A stretch of DNA of 64,000 nucleotides. Origin: Isoetes taiwanensis (taxonomy: Eukaryota; Streptophyta; Lycopodiopsida; Isoetales; Isoetaceae). Each line of letters starts with the position of its first letter. Position 1 is the stretch's first letter. The stretch spans positions 5,685,310 to 5,749,309 of the forward strand of contig JAJEKV010000025.1 of assembly GCA_021234155.1 (NCBI GenBank). The letters run 5' to 3'. A program made the translations under genes and the position numbers. The notes under the pieces were generated by a model. The model made no database searches, was not told the DNA's origin, and saw nothing but the letters and a program-made list of their open reading frames with translations. Shown here in pieces: positions 1 through 10,443 of this stretch.

Positions 1-315
1 TGTCGGCGGGTTGGGCCCGACCCACTCCCAATTGCCCCTCCGATCCTGCGGGTTCGGTGGTCTGCCGATCCCTCTCCTCTGTTCAAGCTTCTCCCGTTCT
101 TCCCCGACTCTCCTCGGATCTTCTTGAACACGAGCAAAATGTTGGGCTTTAGCGCCCGGCGAAGAAGCTCGACTGAGGTACCATCAGGCCCATGAGACCC
201 ATATCGATCGTATGGTCGTCCGGATAATCTATCTTTGATATCGGGGATTTCCCCAAATAAAGCTGTGGTTATCCTCGTCCCAGCGGTATGGGGAACCTCA
301 ATTGCCACACGCCAT

Positions 316-729
316 CTATGGCGGCAAAGCCATCCCACGAGATCTGGGTACTCCCTTCCTCGGCGGCGTGTCGGCCGCTCTATTTCCCATGGTCATCCTC
401 CTGGCCAAGCCTCGACACCGGGCGGCCTCCGGCCCCGATGTCTTCCTCCTCGGTATGCCCTTCCTGTTAGGAGGATAGAATTTAATGAGCATCATGACCA
501 TGTCATGTTGCTTTCGACAATGGTATAGGAGAGGAGGTTCACCGGATCGAAAATGGCTCTGAGAAGTGATAGATAGGATAGGGATCCTATCGTTATTCTC
601 AAATCGGTTCACCAACTCATCTAAAATGATGTCGATGAAGGCGGATCGTAGCCATGTGTACCGGGCGATCATGGCATAAATCTCCACGATCTGAGGGTAG
701 AAGGGTCCGGGCTCTTTGGTATTGGCCAT
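316..729 (-). pseudogene. Fragment of accessory ORF-A of the chromovirus, frameshifted
   Basis: Read from the ATG at 729 (MANTK...), the frame gives a helical N-terminal region with SAFIDI, LDELVNRFENNDR and HDMVMMLIKFYPP. The same blocks appear in the counterpart at 45,599-44,918, where the frame stays open longer. The left copy loses frame around 530-600, where it lacks several CTG/CAG-containing bases found in the right copy. I recognise no family. Its position between the 5' LTR and gag, in the sense direction, marks it as element-encoded. Confidence 0.5.
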
Positions 730-1517
730 AGCGGTAGCACTAAGGTCTGAAGTTGGCGGTGGCTGCTACTGTGGCGGAAAAAGGCAAAGGGAGGCGCTAG
801 GGTTCCCTAGACACAAGGGCGGCGAAACAACGTCAAGTCCGGTGGCGATGGCGGGCGCCGCTCAAGGCGGTCGAAAGTCTTTGAAGGCAAGGCAAACAAA
901 TAACAAGAAGAAATTTTAAACGGCCGGATAACTTTTGAAATTTTAAAATTTTCCTATTAACTTTTAAATTTTATTATTATAAAATAATTATCTGGCGGAG
1001 ATCTGCGAGGCATCTGGTCGAGCGTCGGCCGCATTATCGTGCTCCTCCTCGCGACTAGGGGTCGTCGAAAAAAAGCGGCGCTTAGGAGTTGACTGGCGGC
1101 CCGTTGACTCCCGCTGACGGTCGGGCGCCGGCGCATTTTCGGCTCTTCTCGTGGTATTTGCAAGGCGACAAAAAGCAAGCGGGCGCCCGAGTTGGTTTCG
1201 GGCCTGCCCTTGACCATTTTTCGCTGGAGGCGACCGTTCTAGGAGTAATTTGAGTATGTCCGGATCCAATGGGCGCCAACTTCTCCGTCATTTGAGCTAC
1301 CCACCGACATTTTATAGTTCTTCCAATTCTTGGGCCCTCGGTCGCCCTATCCTTCTTAAGGTTACAATTTCCTAGTTTAACCTAACACCTAACCAAGCAT
1401 CAAAGAGGACTAACAACACATTAACTTAGCCTCCTCCTAACTCACCGGTACTACGAGTTAGTGTTTGGCGGTGCTATGATTTGAGAACAAACTCAAATCA
1501 CGGCTCGATACCATCAG

Positions 1518-3086
1518 TGGCACTCCCCAAACATATCGACCCGGTGGTATACATGCGGGGACTTTCCCCTCCCATGGCGACCATCCATCCCGCCATTTCC
1601 AGGGGCCCTCCATCTAACCCGGGCCGTCTACATAGAGATGCTTCGGTGAAGGACCGCGGAGGGGTCATTCGCCCATACCTTACGCGATGGAAACCTATGT
1701 CATGAAGCATGAATACAAGGTTAGCATACAACATAAATCACATATAAATATCCACCACGAGGGGTAGCACATCCATCAAGTACCGAAGCGGCAAGAACAT
1801 GCATCTAAGCTAAGAAGACACCCAAAACCCGGGTTCTACCCCGCTCCCGGACTCTAGTGGGGAAGCGGCCGGTGGGTCTCGGGGAATTGGGTAATCAATT
1901 TTGGCATGGCATTGGGCGGCATAGAACATCGGCTAGGGTTGTCCACTCCATCCGCCCCTCCCATTGCACACTTTGCGGAGGGGTCGATTCACGCTATGGC
2001 TTAGCTATAGCCTTCCGGAGACGCAGACTCGGGGATCCCCTTTGAGTCTACTCGGTTAATGACACTGGTCCGATGAGGCGAGTCGGGAGGCGCCCCTTCC
2101 CGGGATCACAAAGGTGTCGTGGGTGAGCTAGAGAATACGCTGCGCGTAAATGACCCCGCATCCGTGCCGACTTACTCACCTAATTCTACTCAAAGTGCAT
2201 GGTGCCCCCATCACGGGTCACACCACTACACCAGTGTCGGACCCATACAGAGCCCTCCACGTGACCCTAGGCTTTCGGGCCTAGCCCCATCAGAGGAGTC
2301 TCAGGAGCCTTTTATGCTCGTGCAAGACCCCACCCCCTACTTCACCACTGTGTCCCTTGTCTGGTGCTAAGCCAGACCATAGCGTCTATGACCCGGTGGG
2401 CTCTTGCGCACAGGCCGAAACTACTAGGGTGTTAAAGGAAGCACTAGGAGCATTCTAAACTCAAGCTTAGAGGCCTCTACCCCCCTATTAATCCCTGTTT
2501 ACTGAAACTACTAACTGACCCATAGAGACATCGACCATCCCATAACAGAACATCATTCATAATTGAAAGTATTCCTAATTACCAGAGAAGGGTTAGTCTC
2601 ACCCAAAACCATCCAGAAAAGAATCCTAGAGAGTTATTCTACAATTTGCAAATTATCTACCACTAACCGGAGTTTCGGCTGGACCCGTTGTCAAGGGGTG
2701 CTTCCATGGCTGTACCGGGGTAACAGCAACAGCGAAAGGGTGTTTGGCGATCTGGGGACGAACAGCAACGGTTTCCTGAGCGCTCAGCTGCTCCTGGCTC
2801 CTTGCTGGGTCGAAATTGAGCTGATATGAGGATGGCGCCTCCCTTTGGTGGCCTAGTTTAGCAACCCTCATGCTGGCCACCCGGGTTATGCCAAATGGCG
2901 CCTTCCCACTATGAATTGACCTAATCACATGTCTTTAGATAATTATCCTTTATAATTTGGTTAACATAGCTAATTAAATCCATTGTGGCCAACCCCCTAG
3001 GTTATCATACCCTAGGTGGCGTACCTATACTAGGTGACGTGTCAATATATTTATATTATCACCGTATAAATACTTGGAACGTCCTG
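1518..3086 (-). repeat. 5' LTR of the chromovirus, left copy
   Basis: About 1.57 kb, matching the LTRs at 34,908-36,474 and 46,383-47,975. The outer end is followed by CACAT (3,087-3,091), the target-site duplication. Next to the inner end, the plus strand reads ctcgatacca (1,504-1,513), the reverse complement of an initiator-tRNA-Met primer site with one A missing. The expected TGTGACG start is written tggcact here, one of many small corruptions in this copy. Confidence 0.85.
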
Positions 3087-3416
3087 CACATGGTGACGAG
3101 AGGGACCACGTTGAGGACCTCAAGAGTTGTTGGGGAGAGGGGAGGGGAGATATGAGGAAAGGACTTTGGAACATCATTCCTAGACTATCCTAGTGATCCG
3201 GTGAACGGGAGCTCAATAAGGTCATGGCTTAGCAAGGTGGTCCCATGAATGGCATTCCTAGACTATGCTAGTGAATCGGGAGCTCAATTAGGGGTCTGGC
3301 TTAGCGGATAGTACCAGAATGGCGGACCAAATCCCATTTCACATTGCTCTTAACCGGATTCAACATGTTTGATCGACCTTGTGTCCATTCATGCAGTAGG
3401 AACATGAAACGAAGAG

Positions 3417-3990
3417 GGCTGAAGCAAGAATGGTCGACCAATGACCATGGCGTCTTGGCTACAACATTGAAAGCAACCCTTAAAAGGAACTTTCATATTG
3501 CTAGAAAATGACATGTGGATCGAGGCATACCAATAGAAGACTGCATGCATCATTTTAATTTTTATCTCTTAGACCCGCCAGAGATTTTTGTGGAGCAACA
3601 AACACTTGTCATTTCGTTCAGCTCACCGTTGTTATATCCCCACTCGAGTTAATGGTGTCGTGTGTTCGGCTCGGCTCATTGGCTCCCCACTTTCGACTTG
3701 GTGGCGTCGTGTATTTCTGCGCATTAATTGGCTCCCACCTGACTTGGTGATGTTCTGTGTTTGGCTCGGTTAGTTGGCTCCCCCACCGGACTTGGTGGCA
3801 TCGACATAGTAGGAAGCATGTATGAACGAGGGCTGAAGCAAGAATGCTCAACTAGTGACCATGGTATCTTGGCTACAACATTGGAAGCAACCCTTAAAAG
3901 AACTTCCATATTGCTAGAAAATGATATGTGGATCGAGGCATACCAATAGTAGACAGCGAGCACCATAGATTTTTTTTATCTCTTATCCCG
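3417..3990. repeat. Two direct copies of a ~160-bp block, left copy
   Basis: The block starting GGGCTGAAGCAAGAATG occurs at 3,417-3,580 and again at 3,829-3,990. Both run through a shared stretch with GACCATGG, GGCTACAACATTG, AAGCAACCCTTAAAAG and GATCGAGGCATACCAATAG. They differ by scattered substitutions, so the duplication is older than the large duplication that carries it. The same pair is in the right copy at 48,306-48,470 and 48,707-48,870. Confidence 0.8.
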
Positions 3991-4083
3991 CCGAGGGGGA
4001 TTTCATGGAGCAATAGACATCAATTTAGTTGGCTCCCCACCCGACTTGGTGGCGTCGGCTACATTAGTTGGCTCCCCACCCTC
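3679..4083. repeat. Five irregular copies of a TTGGCTCCCCAC motif, left copy
   Basis: TTGGCTCCCCAC, usually followed by CGACTTGGTGGCGTCG, starts near 3,679, 3,728, 3,774, 4,029 and 4,068. The spacing is uneven because a copy of the 160-bp block interrupts the series. It looks like a small decayed minisatellite. Confidence 0.7.
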
Positions 4084-4562
4084 GACGATATATGAACCGT
4101 ATCCCATGGGGCCATACATAGGAGATAAATAATAACCAAAGGAAGGTCCAGCTCTTCAAAGAATTAAACAAGAAGCAACTAGTAAGCACATTAGACAAGG
4201 TTGACAGGGGAAGAATAAGAGCCATCAAAATCGAGGGACACAAAAGAGGAGAAATGGAGGGTAAAACGGAAAAAGTCGAAACACAGACATGAAATTAAAA
4301 GCTTTAAAACTTGCGGTTAGAACATAGAGAAACCATTCTTTATAAAAAGTATTAATTAAATTTTTGTTGGGTTCTGGAATCCCGGTTTCCACTGGTATGC
4401 TCTGCGCTGAAGCATCATCTGCTGCGAGGCAAAGATCGCTCTGCCGCTGCCGACCGCAGGGGCCTTCCTTTTCTTCTAGCACTTTTTTTTTTCGCCATTT
4501 TTTTTTTTCGTTCCATTTCTTCGTCTTGACAAGATGGCGGCCCCAAATCGCCGAAGGCTTCG

Positions 4563-5015
4563 GATCCTCTTTAACTCCGTCACGGCATTTTTCATCAGCA
4601 CAACCACCGGTAGGGCGCTAAACTTCAAATCCCCAGCTTGTTGATGTGGGTAGTCAATCTGCCCTTTTCCCCGTTCCTTTGACGATAAGAATGGCGGAGC
4701 TGGTTTGATCTGCTCTAATTTGGGGGATTGTGCGGTGGAAAAAAGCGAGTGTATCGAAAAACTTCCTTCATGTAACAAAAGCGAGGGGATCCCCATTTGT
4801 GGGTTTTCTCGTTTTTAAGCCCCTAATCTTCCGCGAAAAGACCTTCATCGGCTAGCGAGAGGGGCGCCCATTGTCGAGTTCTTCGTGTCGCCTTTTGATT
4901 TCTTCGTCTATGAGCTCAAACGCGAGAAATATCAACAAACAGGGATTCCTATTGGTGGGTTTTTCGTTTTTCACCTAATTTAGGCGATTCTTGGATATGC
5001 ATTTCCGTGCGGCAT
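4563..5015. repeat. 450-bp host segment duplicated on both sides of a copia element, left arm
   Basis: This segment begins GATCCTCTTTAACTCCG and ends ACGGCAT or similar. The same sequence recurs at 9,842-10,290, on the other side of the copia element. The right copy of the region has it once (49,451-49,900). It lies just upstream of the glycosylase gene and may include its promoter or 5' leader. The left arm is noisier than the right arm. Confidence 0.85.
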
Positions 5016-5281
5016 TGAAAGTAAATTGATCTCTCACGCTGCGATTCGATCGGCTGTAGCGGCTTCGAGCCTGCGACCAAGATGATATGCCAAATCAATC
5101 CGGTAGATCAAGCTGTACCAGCCTCGGGACTACTCCATATCCCGCTTACGTGCACTACCTTTATCCCCAAAAGCCTATCATCTTTGCATGCATCCGGCCG
5201 TTGAGGTTTCCCCCCGAGCGCTCGGTTCGACCCTCCATCCGGGCTGAGATATTGTGCCACGTGCAAGTTTGCCTTCCTACA
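5016..5281 (-). repeat. 3' LTR of copia 1
   Basis: 266 bp, TG at one end and CA at the other, matching 9,569-9,841. Shared blocks include CTACTCCATATCCCGCTT, TTTATCCCCAAAAGCC and ATCTTTGCATGCATC. Confidence 0.85.
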
Positions 5282-5347
5282 ATCTCCCCTCACCGCACAA
5301 TTTAATACTCCCTACTTGTTGTTTAGCCAAGTTCAATTTGGGCTCGA

Positions 5348-8300
5348 TTAATGCCTTTGTAAGCATATGCCGCATTTGCATGTCATTGAATGTGCCTTAC
5401 TTGATTTCTCCTTCTCAACTTCATCTCTTACAAAGTGATGATGTATCTCTATGTGTTTCGCTCGAATGACGGGTGGGATTTTGCTCATGGCAACTCCACT
5501 TTTGTTATCGCAATAAAGTGCGGTTGCATTCTTACTGCACATCCTAATTCTTTTTCAAAGATTCTTCCACACAATTTCTCTTTGTCTTAATGACAATGCT
5601 ACATATTCCGCTTTCACGACTTGACTTAAGCTACACACTCTTGCTTTTTGCTCGCCCAAAGAAATGGTCAGATCCCCCGATTTTGCATATATATCCCAGG
5701 ATGTGGATTTTTCGTCATCTATGTTCCTCCCGGTCGGCATCGATATCCAACTAGTCCGCTACCCTTCGCGGTGAAGTGGATGCCATGATTCATTGTTCCC
5801 TTTAGATATCTCAAAGACTTCGCTTAGCTGCAACCCAATCTTTGTACTCACGGGTTATTGTTAAATGCGCTAAGCAAATTCACGTATAGGTGATATCCGC
5901 CTAGCCTAGTGCAATTTGCAGTGCAACAAAGCGCCAACTAATTCCACGATAGGGTTTTCGTTTCATTTCCTTTTCTTCTTACGCTGATTTAGGACACATG
6001 TTCTTTGCTAATTCTCGAGTCCCAGCGCCCATGGGAGTCTTTGGGGGTTACAATCCCGCATCCTAAACCTATTCAAATCTTTTTAATGTAATGTTCTTGA
6101 GTGAGGAATAGTTCCCCCTTCACTCTATCTCTTTCCTCGACCTCCATTCCCAATAATTTCTTGAGTTCTCCCAAATCGGTCATCCGAACCTACTTTTTTA
6201 GCAATGCCTTGCATTTATCAAGCCAAGATCTGTCATTGCTAACAATGACACAATCATCTACATATAATGCCATCAACAAGCATTTATTTTCCTCTTTCCA
6301 CATATACAAGTTCCCTTCTCGTTTTAAGTTTTATAAACCCAATGGACGTAAGAAATCTGTTCATACACAAGTACCCTTTGCCTTGAGGCTTGCCTCAAAC
6401 CATATATTGCCTTTTTCAATTTACAAACCATATTAATGCCCCTGTTCATATCCCTCCAGGCTGCCCATAAATATTTCCTCTTCCGATCTCCATTCGAGAA
6501 GGTTTTGACATCCATGTGTTCCATATCCATGTTCCTTTGCACCGCTAGGGCCATCAATGCTCTTATCTTTGGTTAACTTCACAATGGGTGAGAAAGTATC
6601 TTTAATCTACTCACGCCTCCTGATACCCCTTTTTGCAACCAAAACGTGCCTTTATATCTTTCAATGATCCATCTCGCATTTCTCTTAATTTTAAAAAGCC
6701 ACTTGCTACCAACAATATTTTTATTCTTTGGCTTTGTTACTAATTCATATGTACCGTCTTCTCAAAGGATTTGAGCTCACTTTTTATTGCTTCTTCCCCA
6801 CTTCTCGGCAAGATCTGGTCACCGCCATTGCTTGCTCAACCGCCTTTGGCTCCACAACACATGATATTACTCTTGGCTTTGGAACCCTCTTTTTCGACCA
6901 TATTGTTCGATGTCAAAGGCGGTTCGATGTTAAGCGCTCTACTTCACTCGACGACCTGCGCGTTCTGGCACAGTGGAACTCTATCACCTTCGCAGTTTCT
7001 TGCTTTCGAGGGCCACGCAGCTATGTCGGGGCTGCGGCTTACGCATGTTCATCTTCGGTGCACTATCGGCTTCCCGCGGCCTCATGCACCTCTGATGCAC
7101 ATTTTCCGGTGTATGAGGTGCACTTCGGTCTCAAAGGCCTCATGCACTTCATCGACTCAAGGTCAATTATCTCATCATCAATTTATTTGTTGAGAGGTTT
7201 GCTCATTCATATCCTTCTCTTGATAAACATGGTCATCACCTTCAATGTAATCCAATGGCACCCATTCTTCCTTTTCGAACTTGCCAAGATCTCTCGTTCT
7301 TGTACAATACCCCCTCATCAAAATACTACATCCACCTTATGTATATCTTAGGAAGCGGAATCATCTGACTGTACCCATTGGTTTCCTCATCATATCCTAC
7401 TAAAAGCGTGCCAAGCTCACGTCGTCAAGTTTTCTCTGAAGCTCTTGGGGATTAGCATGTATGCAAGGCATCCATAGACTTTCAATCTCCTTCTGATGAT
7501 TTTTGACTTTGTCCATACTTCTTTCCGGCTCTCCATCAATCCCGGCGGTTAGGCGGTTTGTTTTGTATATAACAAGCGGTTACCAATCGCTTCCCCCCAA
7601 AATGATTCGGCAAACTCGCATGTTTCAACATGCATCTTGCCGCATTCATGATGGTTCTTTTTTTGTTCTGCGACCCCATTTTGTTGCGGCGTGTATCTAC
7701 ACGCGAAGCGCCTTTCGATCCCACGCATCGACAAAATTTGACAAACTCTCGACCTATATTCTCCTCCCAAGTCGTTTCTTAAACACTTTATTTGCAGGAT
7801 GTTCCCCCGCTCTCGCTTCGACAAAAAAGCTTAAAAGCACTAAACACTTAGGCCTTGGACACGAAAAATAGCATTTAGTACGTCGAGAAAAATCATCGTC
7901 AAAACGTGGCAAAGTAATGTTTGCCACCTAGGCTTTTGCACCCCTGTAGGCCCACAAACGTCGAGTGTACTAACTCTAACAATTTTTCTGACGCCTCCCC
8001 TTGTGTTTTGAAGGGTAACCTACTCGCTTGCCAAGCATACACGCCAGATATTCCATGATTCTCATTTCCAAAATTCAAATCATTCAATAAATTGTGCCTT
8101 TTTGCAATCTTGATGCTATTGTAATTGACATGTGCTAATCTTAGATGCCAAATGCATATATCATTCAACAAAGACACCTTATTAATGGTCTGCAAGTCTA
8201 ATTGAAATAAATTCCCATTCCTCTGTGCTTCAAATACTTTCACACCATTTTTGAAAAAACTACATCCACGCTTATGAAATAGTAACTCAATATCACTATC

Positions 8301-9525
8301 AACAATGTTTGCAACCGATACCAAATTAAAGAGCATCCCGGGGGTGTACAATGCATCCGGTACGCTGAGAACAGATTGATCCTTAAGCATTAACTCTAGT
8401 TCTCCTTGTCCATAAATCTTCTGCTCAGTTCCATTTCCCATCTGCACCACCCGTGATGCCTTGCTAGATTCAACATTTTTAGCAATCCGGAGGTATTTAC
8501 TACGGAGACCTCAGACTCCCGAATCTAAAGTCAATGTATTAGTTCCACCAAATTTGGATTTACAAGCATTTACCAAAGTACGCGTTTGAGCTTAAACTTA
8601 AAATCGATTCACTTACTTCTTGATCGATAAGGGCCCCAACAACCGATACCTCATCCTCCTTTTTCTCGGTTTCACCGCTTACACTTGCCACTATCGAAGA
8701 TCGACCCTACCTCGCCATCCACGACCTCTGGACCATTTTCCTCGGTTTGGACATTCAGCTTTTATGTGACCATATTCCTCACACCGTAACATTGAAGGCT
8801 CCCCTTCCTCGGCCTCTTCCACGGCCCGTCCACGATCACGCCGTTCACCTTTGTATATAACGCCACCGACGATCCTCTTCTTGCTCCTTCACTGCGAGTC
8901 TTTGAACTTCTTCTCAAGCTTCTCTTGTTCTTCGGTTCGATAGCCTCTATGGCTTCATCAAAGCGTCTTTGCGGTCCGTACTAATCTAGCGATATCCTTA
9001 GAAAAACTTTGAAAAGCTTCGAGCAACGGTATTTACCTTACTGTTCGAATATGCCGCTCGGCACCTTCAAGATCATGGAAAAGAATCGAAATTTTGAAAC
9101 AATTCTTGTACCTTATCTCCTTTCCGGTACTGCAGGGTTCGCAATCTCATCTCCAGCACGTCAATTTGCGAAGAGGTTTGCTCCTGGAATCTTGCCAACA
9201 AATAGCTCCACATATCTGCTGCTGTCTTGCCTTGGATCTCCAGCATTATATCTCCACTGAGTTTTGCCATAATAATAGCCCGGGCTCTTTCTTCTTTCTC
9301 CTCATCTGTAACTTCATCCTTGTCTTCCCCTTTGGTGGTCTCCCCTTTCTCTGATTTCACCTTGACAGCAGCCTTGCCCTTTCCTCTCCCGCTGGGATCA
9401 ACCACATCCCAAAGTTTGTCAATCTTCAAGGCTTCAGTGATCTTGACCTTCCAGACTTGAAATCCAATCTCACCATCAAACACTTCTGCGCTGTTTATAT
9501 AGGTGAGTGCAAGTCTGCTCACCAT
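5348..9525 (-). pseudogene. Copia 1 gag-pol, broken into several frames
   Basis: Starting from the ATG at 9,525, gag shows FQVWKVKITEALKIDKLWDVV, then a lysine/glutamate-rich stretch and QGKTAADMWSYLLARFQ, typical of copia gag (to 9,073). A protease DSG motif (LDSGV) lies near 8,515. The GAG-pre-integrase region (7,899-8,450) has IWHLRLAHVNYNS. Integrase (7,549-7,824) has LRNDLGGEY and YTPQQNGVAEQ, keeping the catalytic Glu. RT pieces include DVKTFSNGD and KAIYGLRQA (6,324-6,557) and an intact YVDD near 6,235-6,280. RNase H pieces are at 5,348-5,740. Many frameshifts and stops prevent a full polyprotein. Some may be sequence error, because the LTRs and the gag ORF read cleanly. Confidence 0.8.
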
Positions 9526-9568
9526 TCTTCCAGTTCCAGTAATCGGCTTTTGCTAGCTCTGATACCAC

Positions 9569-9841
9569 TGAAAGTAAATTGATCTCCGCTGCCAGCGATC
9601 TCCGACAGCCCAAGCAGCTTCGAGAGCCCAAGCGACCAGTATGATATGCCAAATCACAGGCCGATCAACTGGCTTCTGTACCTCCGGACTACTCCATATC
9701 CCGCTTGCAGGCACTACCTTTATCCCCAAAAGCCTATCATCTTTGCATGCATCTGGCCGTTGAGGTTTCCCCCTGAACGGTTCAGTTCTGACCCTCCATC
9801 TGGGCCTGAGATATTGTGCCACGTGCAGGCTGCCTTCCTGA
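9569..9841 (-). repeat. 5' LTR of copia 1
   Basis: 273 bp. Begins TGAAAGTAAATTG one base after the primer-binding site and ends CTGA directly against host GATCC. In the right copy of the region the same host GATCC is preceded by CTACA, which equals the terminal five bases of the other LTR, so there is microhomology at this junction. Confidence 0.85.
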
Positions 9842-10290
9842 GATCCTCTTTAACTCCGTCAGCATTTTCATCAGCACAACCACCAGTAGGGCGCTAAACT
9901 TCAGAAATCCCCTGCTTGTTGATGTGGGTAGTCAATCTGCCCTTTTCCCCCGTTCCTTTGACGCATAAGAATGGCGGAGCTGGTTTGATCTGCTCTAATT
10001 TGGGGATTGTGCGGTGGAAAAAAGCAGAGTGTATCGAAAAACTTCCTTCATGTAACAAAACAGGGATCCCCATTTGTGGGTTTTCTCGTTTTTTCGCCCA
10101 ATCTTCACAGAAAGACCTTCATCGGCTAGCAGAGGACGCCCATTGTCGAGTTCTTCGTGTCAGCCTTTGATTTCTTCGTCTATGAGCTCAAACGTGAGAA
10201 ATATCAACAAACAGGGGATTCCTATTGGTGGGTTTTTCGTTTTTCACCTAATTTAGGCGATTCTTGGATATGCATTTCCGACAACGGCAT
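9842..10290. repeat. 450-bp duplicated host segment, right arm
   Basis: Matches 4,563-5,015 and 49,451-49,900. This arm is contiguous with the glycosylase gene and nearly identical to the single segment in the right copy, so the gene keeps its immediate upstream region despite the copia element. Confidence 0.85.
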
Positions 10291-10443
10291 TTCTGCATTT
10301 TGTAAACAGTATTAATAGTACAGATAAGAAAGGAAACAGGCATTGCATCAGAGTAGGATTTGGATTGTGCTTGAAAAAGGAAATACAAGGGAGCAAAAGC
10401 CAGGGGGCCTCCTAACCGAAGAGCCCGAAGTGAGAGTTCATCC

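Larger units (their letters stand above)
1..3086 (-). mobile_element. Ty3/gypsy chromovirus, 5' end only (left-copy counterpart of the element at 34,908-47,975)
   Basis: This stretch matches 44,880-47,975 base for base apart from many small differences, so it is the 5' part (minus-strand sense) of the same chromovirus; the rest lies left of the window. It holds part of the accessory ORF-A, a leader, a primer-binding site and the whole 5' LTR. After the LTR comes CACAT, the same five bases that precede the other end of the full element at 34,903-34,907, so both copies descend from one insertion. Sequence 1-1,500 looks noisier than its counterpart, with missing or altered CAG/CTG triplets, so ORFs read here are unreliable. 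Confidence 0.85.
3092..4562. other. Repeat-rich intergenic spacer, left copy
   Basis: No gene is recognisable. The stretch matches 47,981-49,450. It contains a pair of similar blocks around 3,176-3,310 (each with CATTCCTAGACTAT and GGGAGCTCAAT), a longer duplicated block, and a short tandem motif, both listed separately. From about 4,480 it becomes pyrimidine-rich (long T runs), possibly the promoter or leader of the glycosylase gene downstream. Confidence 0.6.
5016..9841 (-). mobile_element. Ty1/copia LTR retrotransposon 1, complete in outline but coding-dead as written
   Basis: Two short LTRs (5,016-5,281 and 9,569-9,841) start TGAAAG and share most of their sequence. Next to the right LTR the plus strand reads agctctgatacca (9,555-9,567), which on the minus strand is the initiator-tRNA-Met primer site one base from the LTR. 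A purine tract on the minus strand (5,282-5,296) abuts the left LTR. Domain order on the minus strand is gag, protease, integrase, reverse transcriptase, RNase H, the copia order. The element is absent from the right copy of the region. Its flanks are not a 5-bp duplication but a 450-bp one. Confidence 0.9.

Noticed and set aside
1504..1513. tRNA-Met gene
   Set aside because: Only the short stretch complementary to the tRNA 3' end is present at each LTR edge; these are primer-binding sites.
2563..2829. Protein-coding gene in the LTR (also at 35,951-36,217)
   Set aside because: The frame lies wholly inside an LTR, has no known motif, and is not kept in the third LTR copy at 47,440-47,720.
5016..9841. 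Simple copia insertion with a 5-bp target duplication
   Set aside because: The bases flanking the two LTRs differ (GGCAT and GATCC); the real direct repeat is 450 bp.
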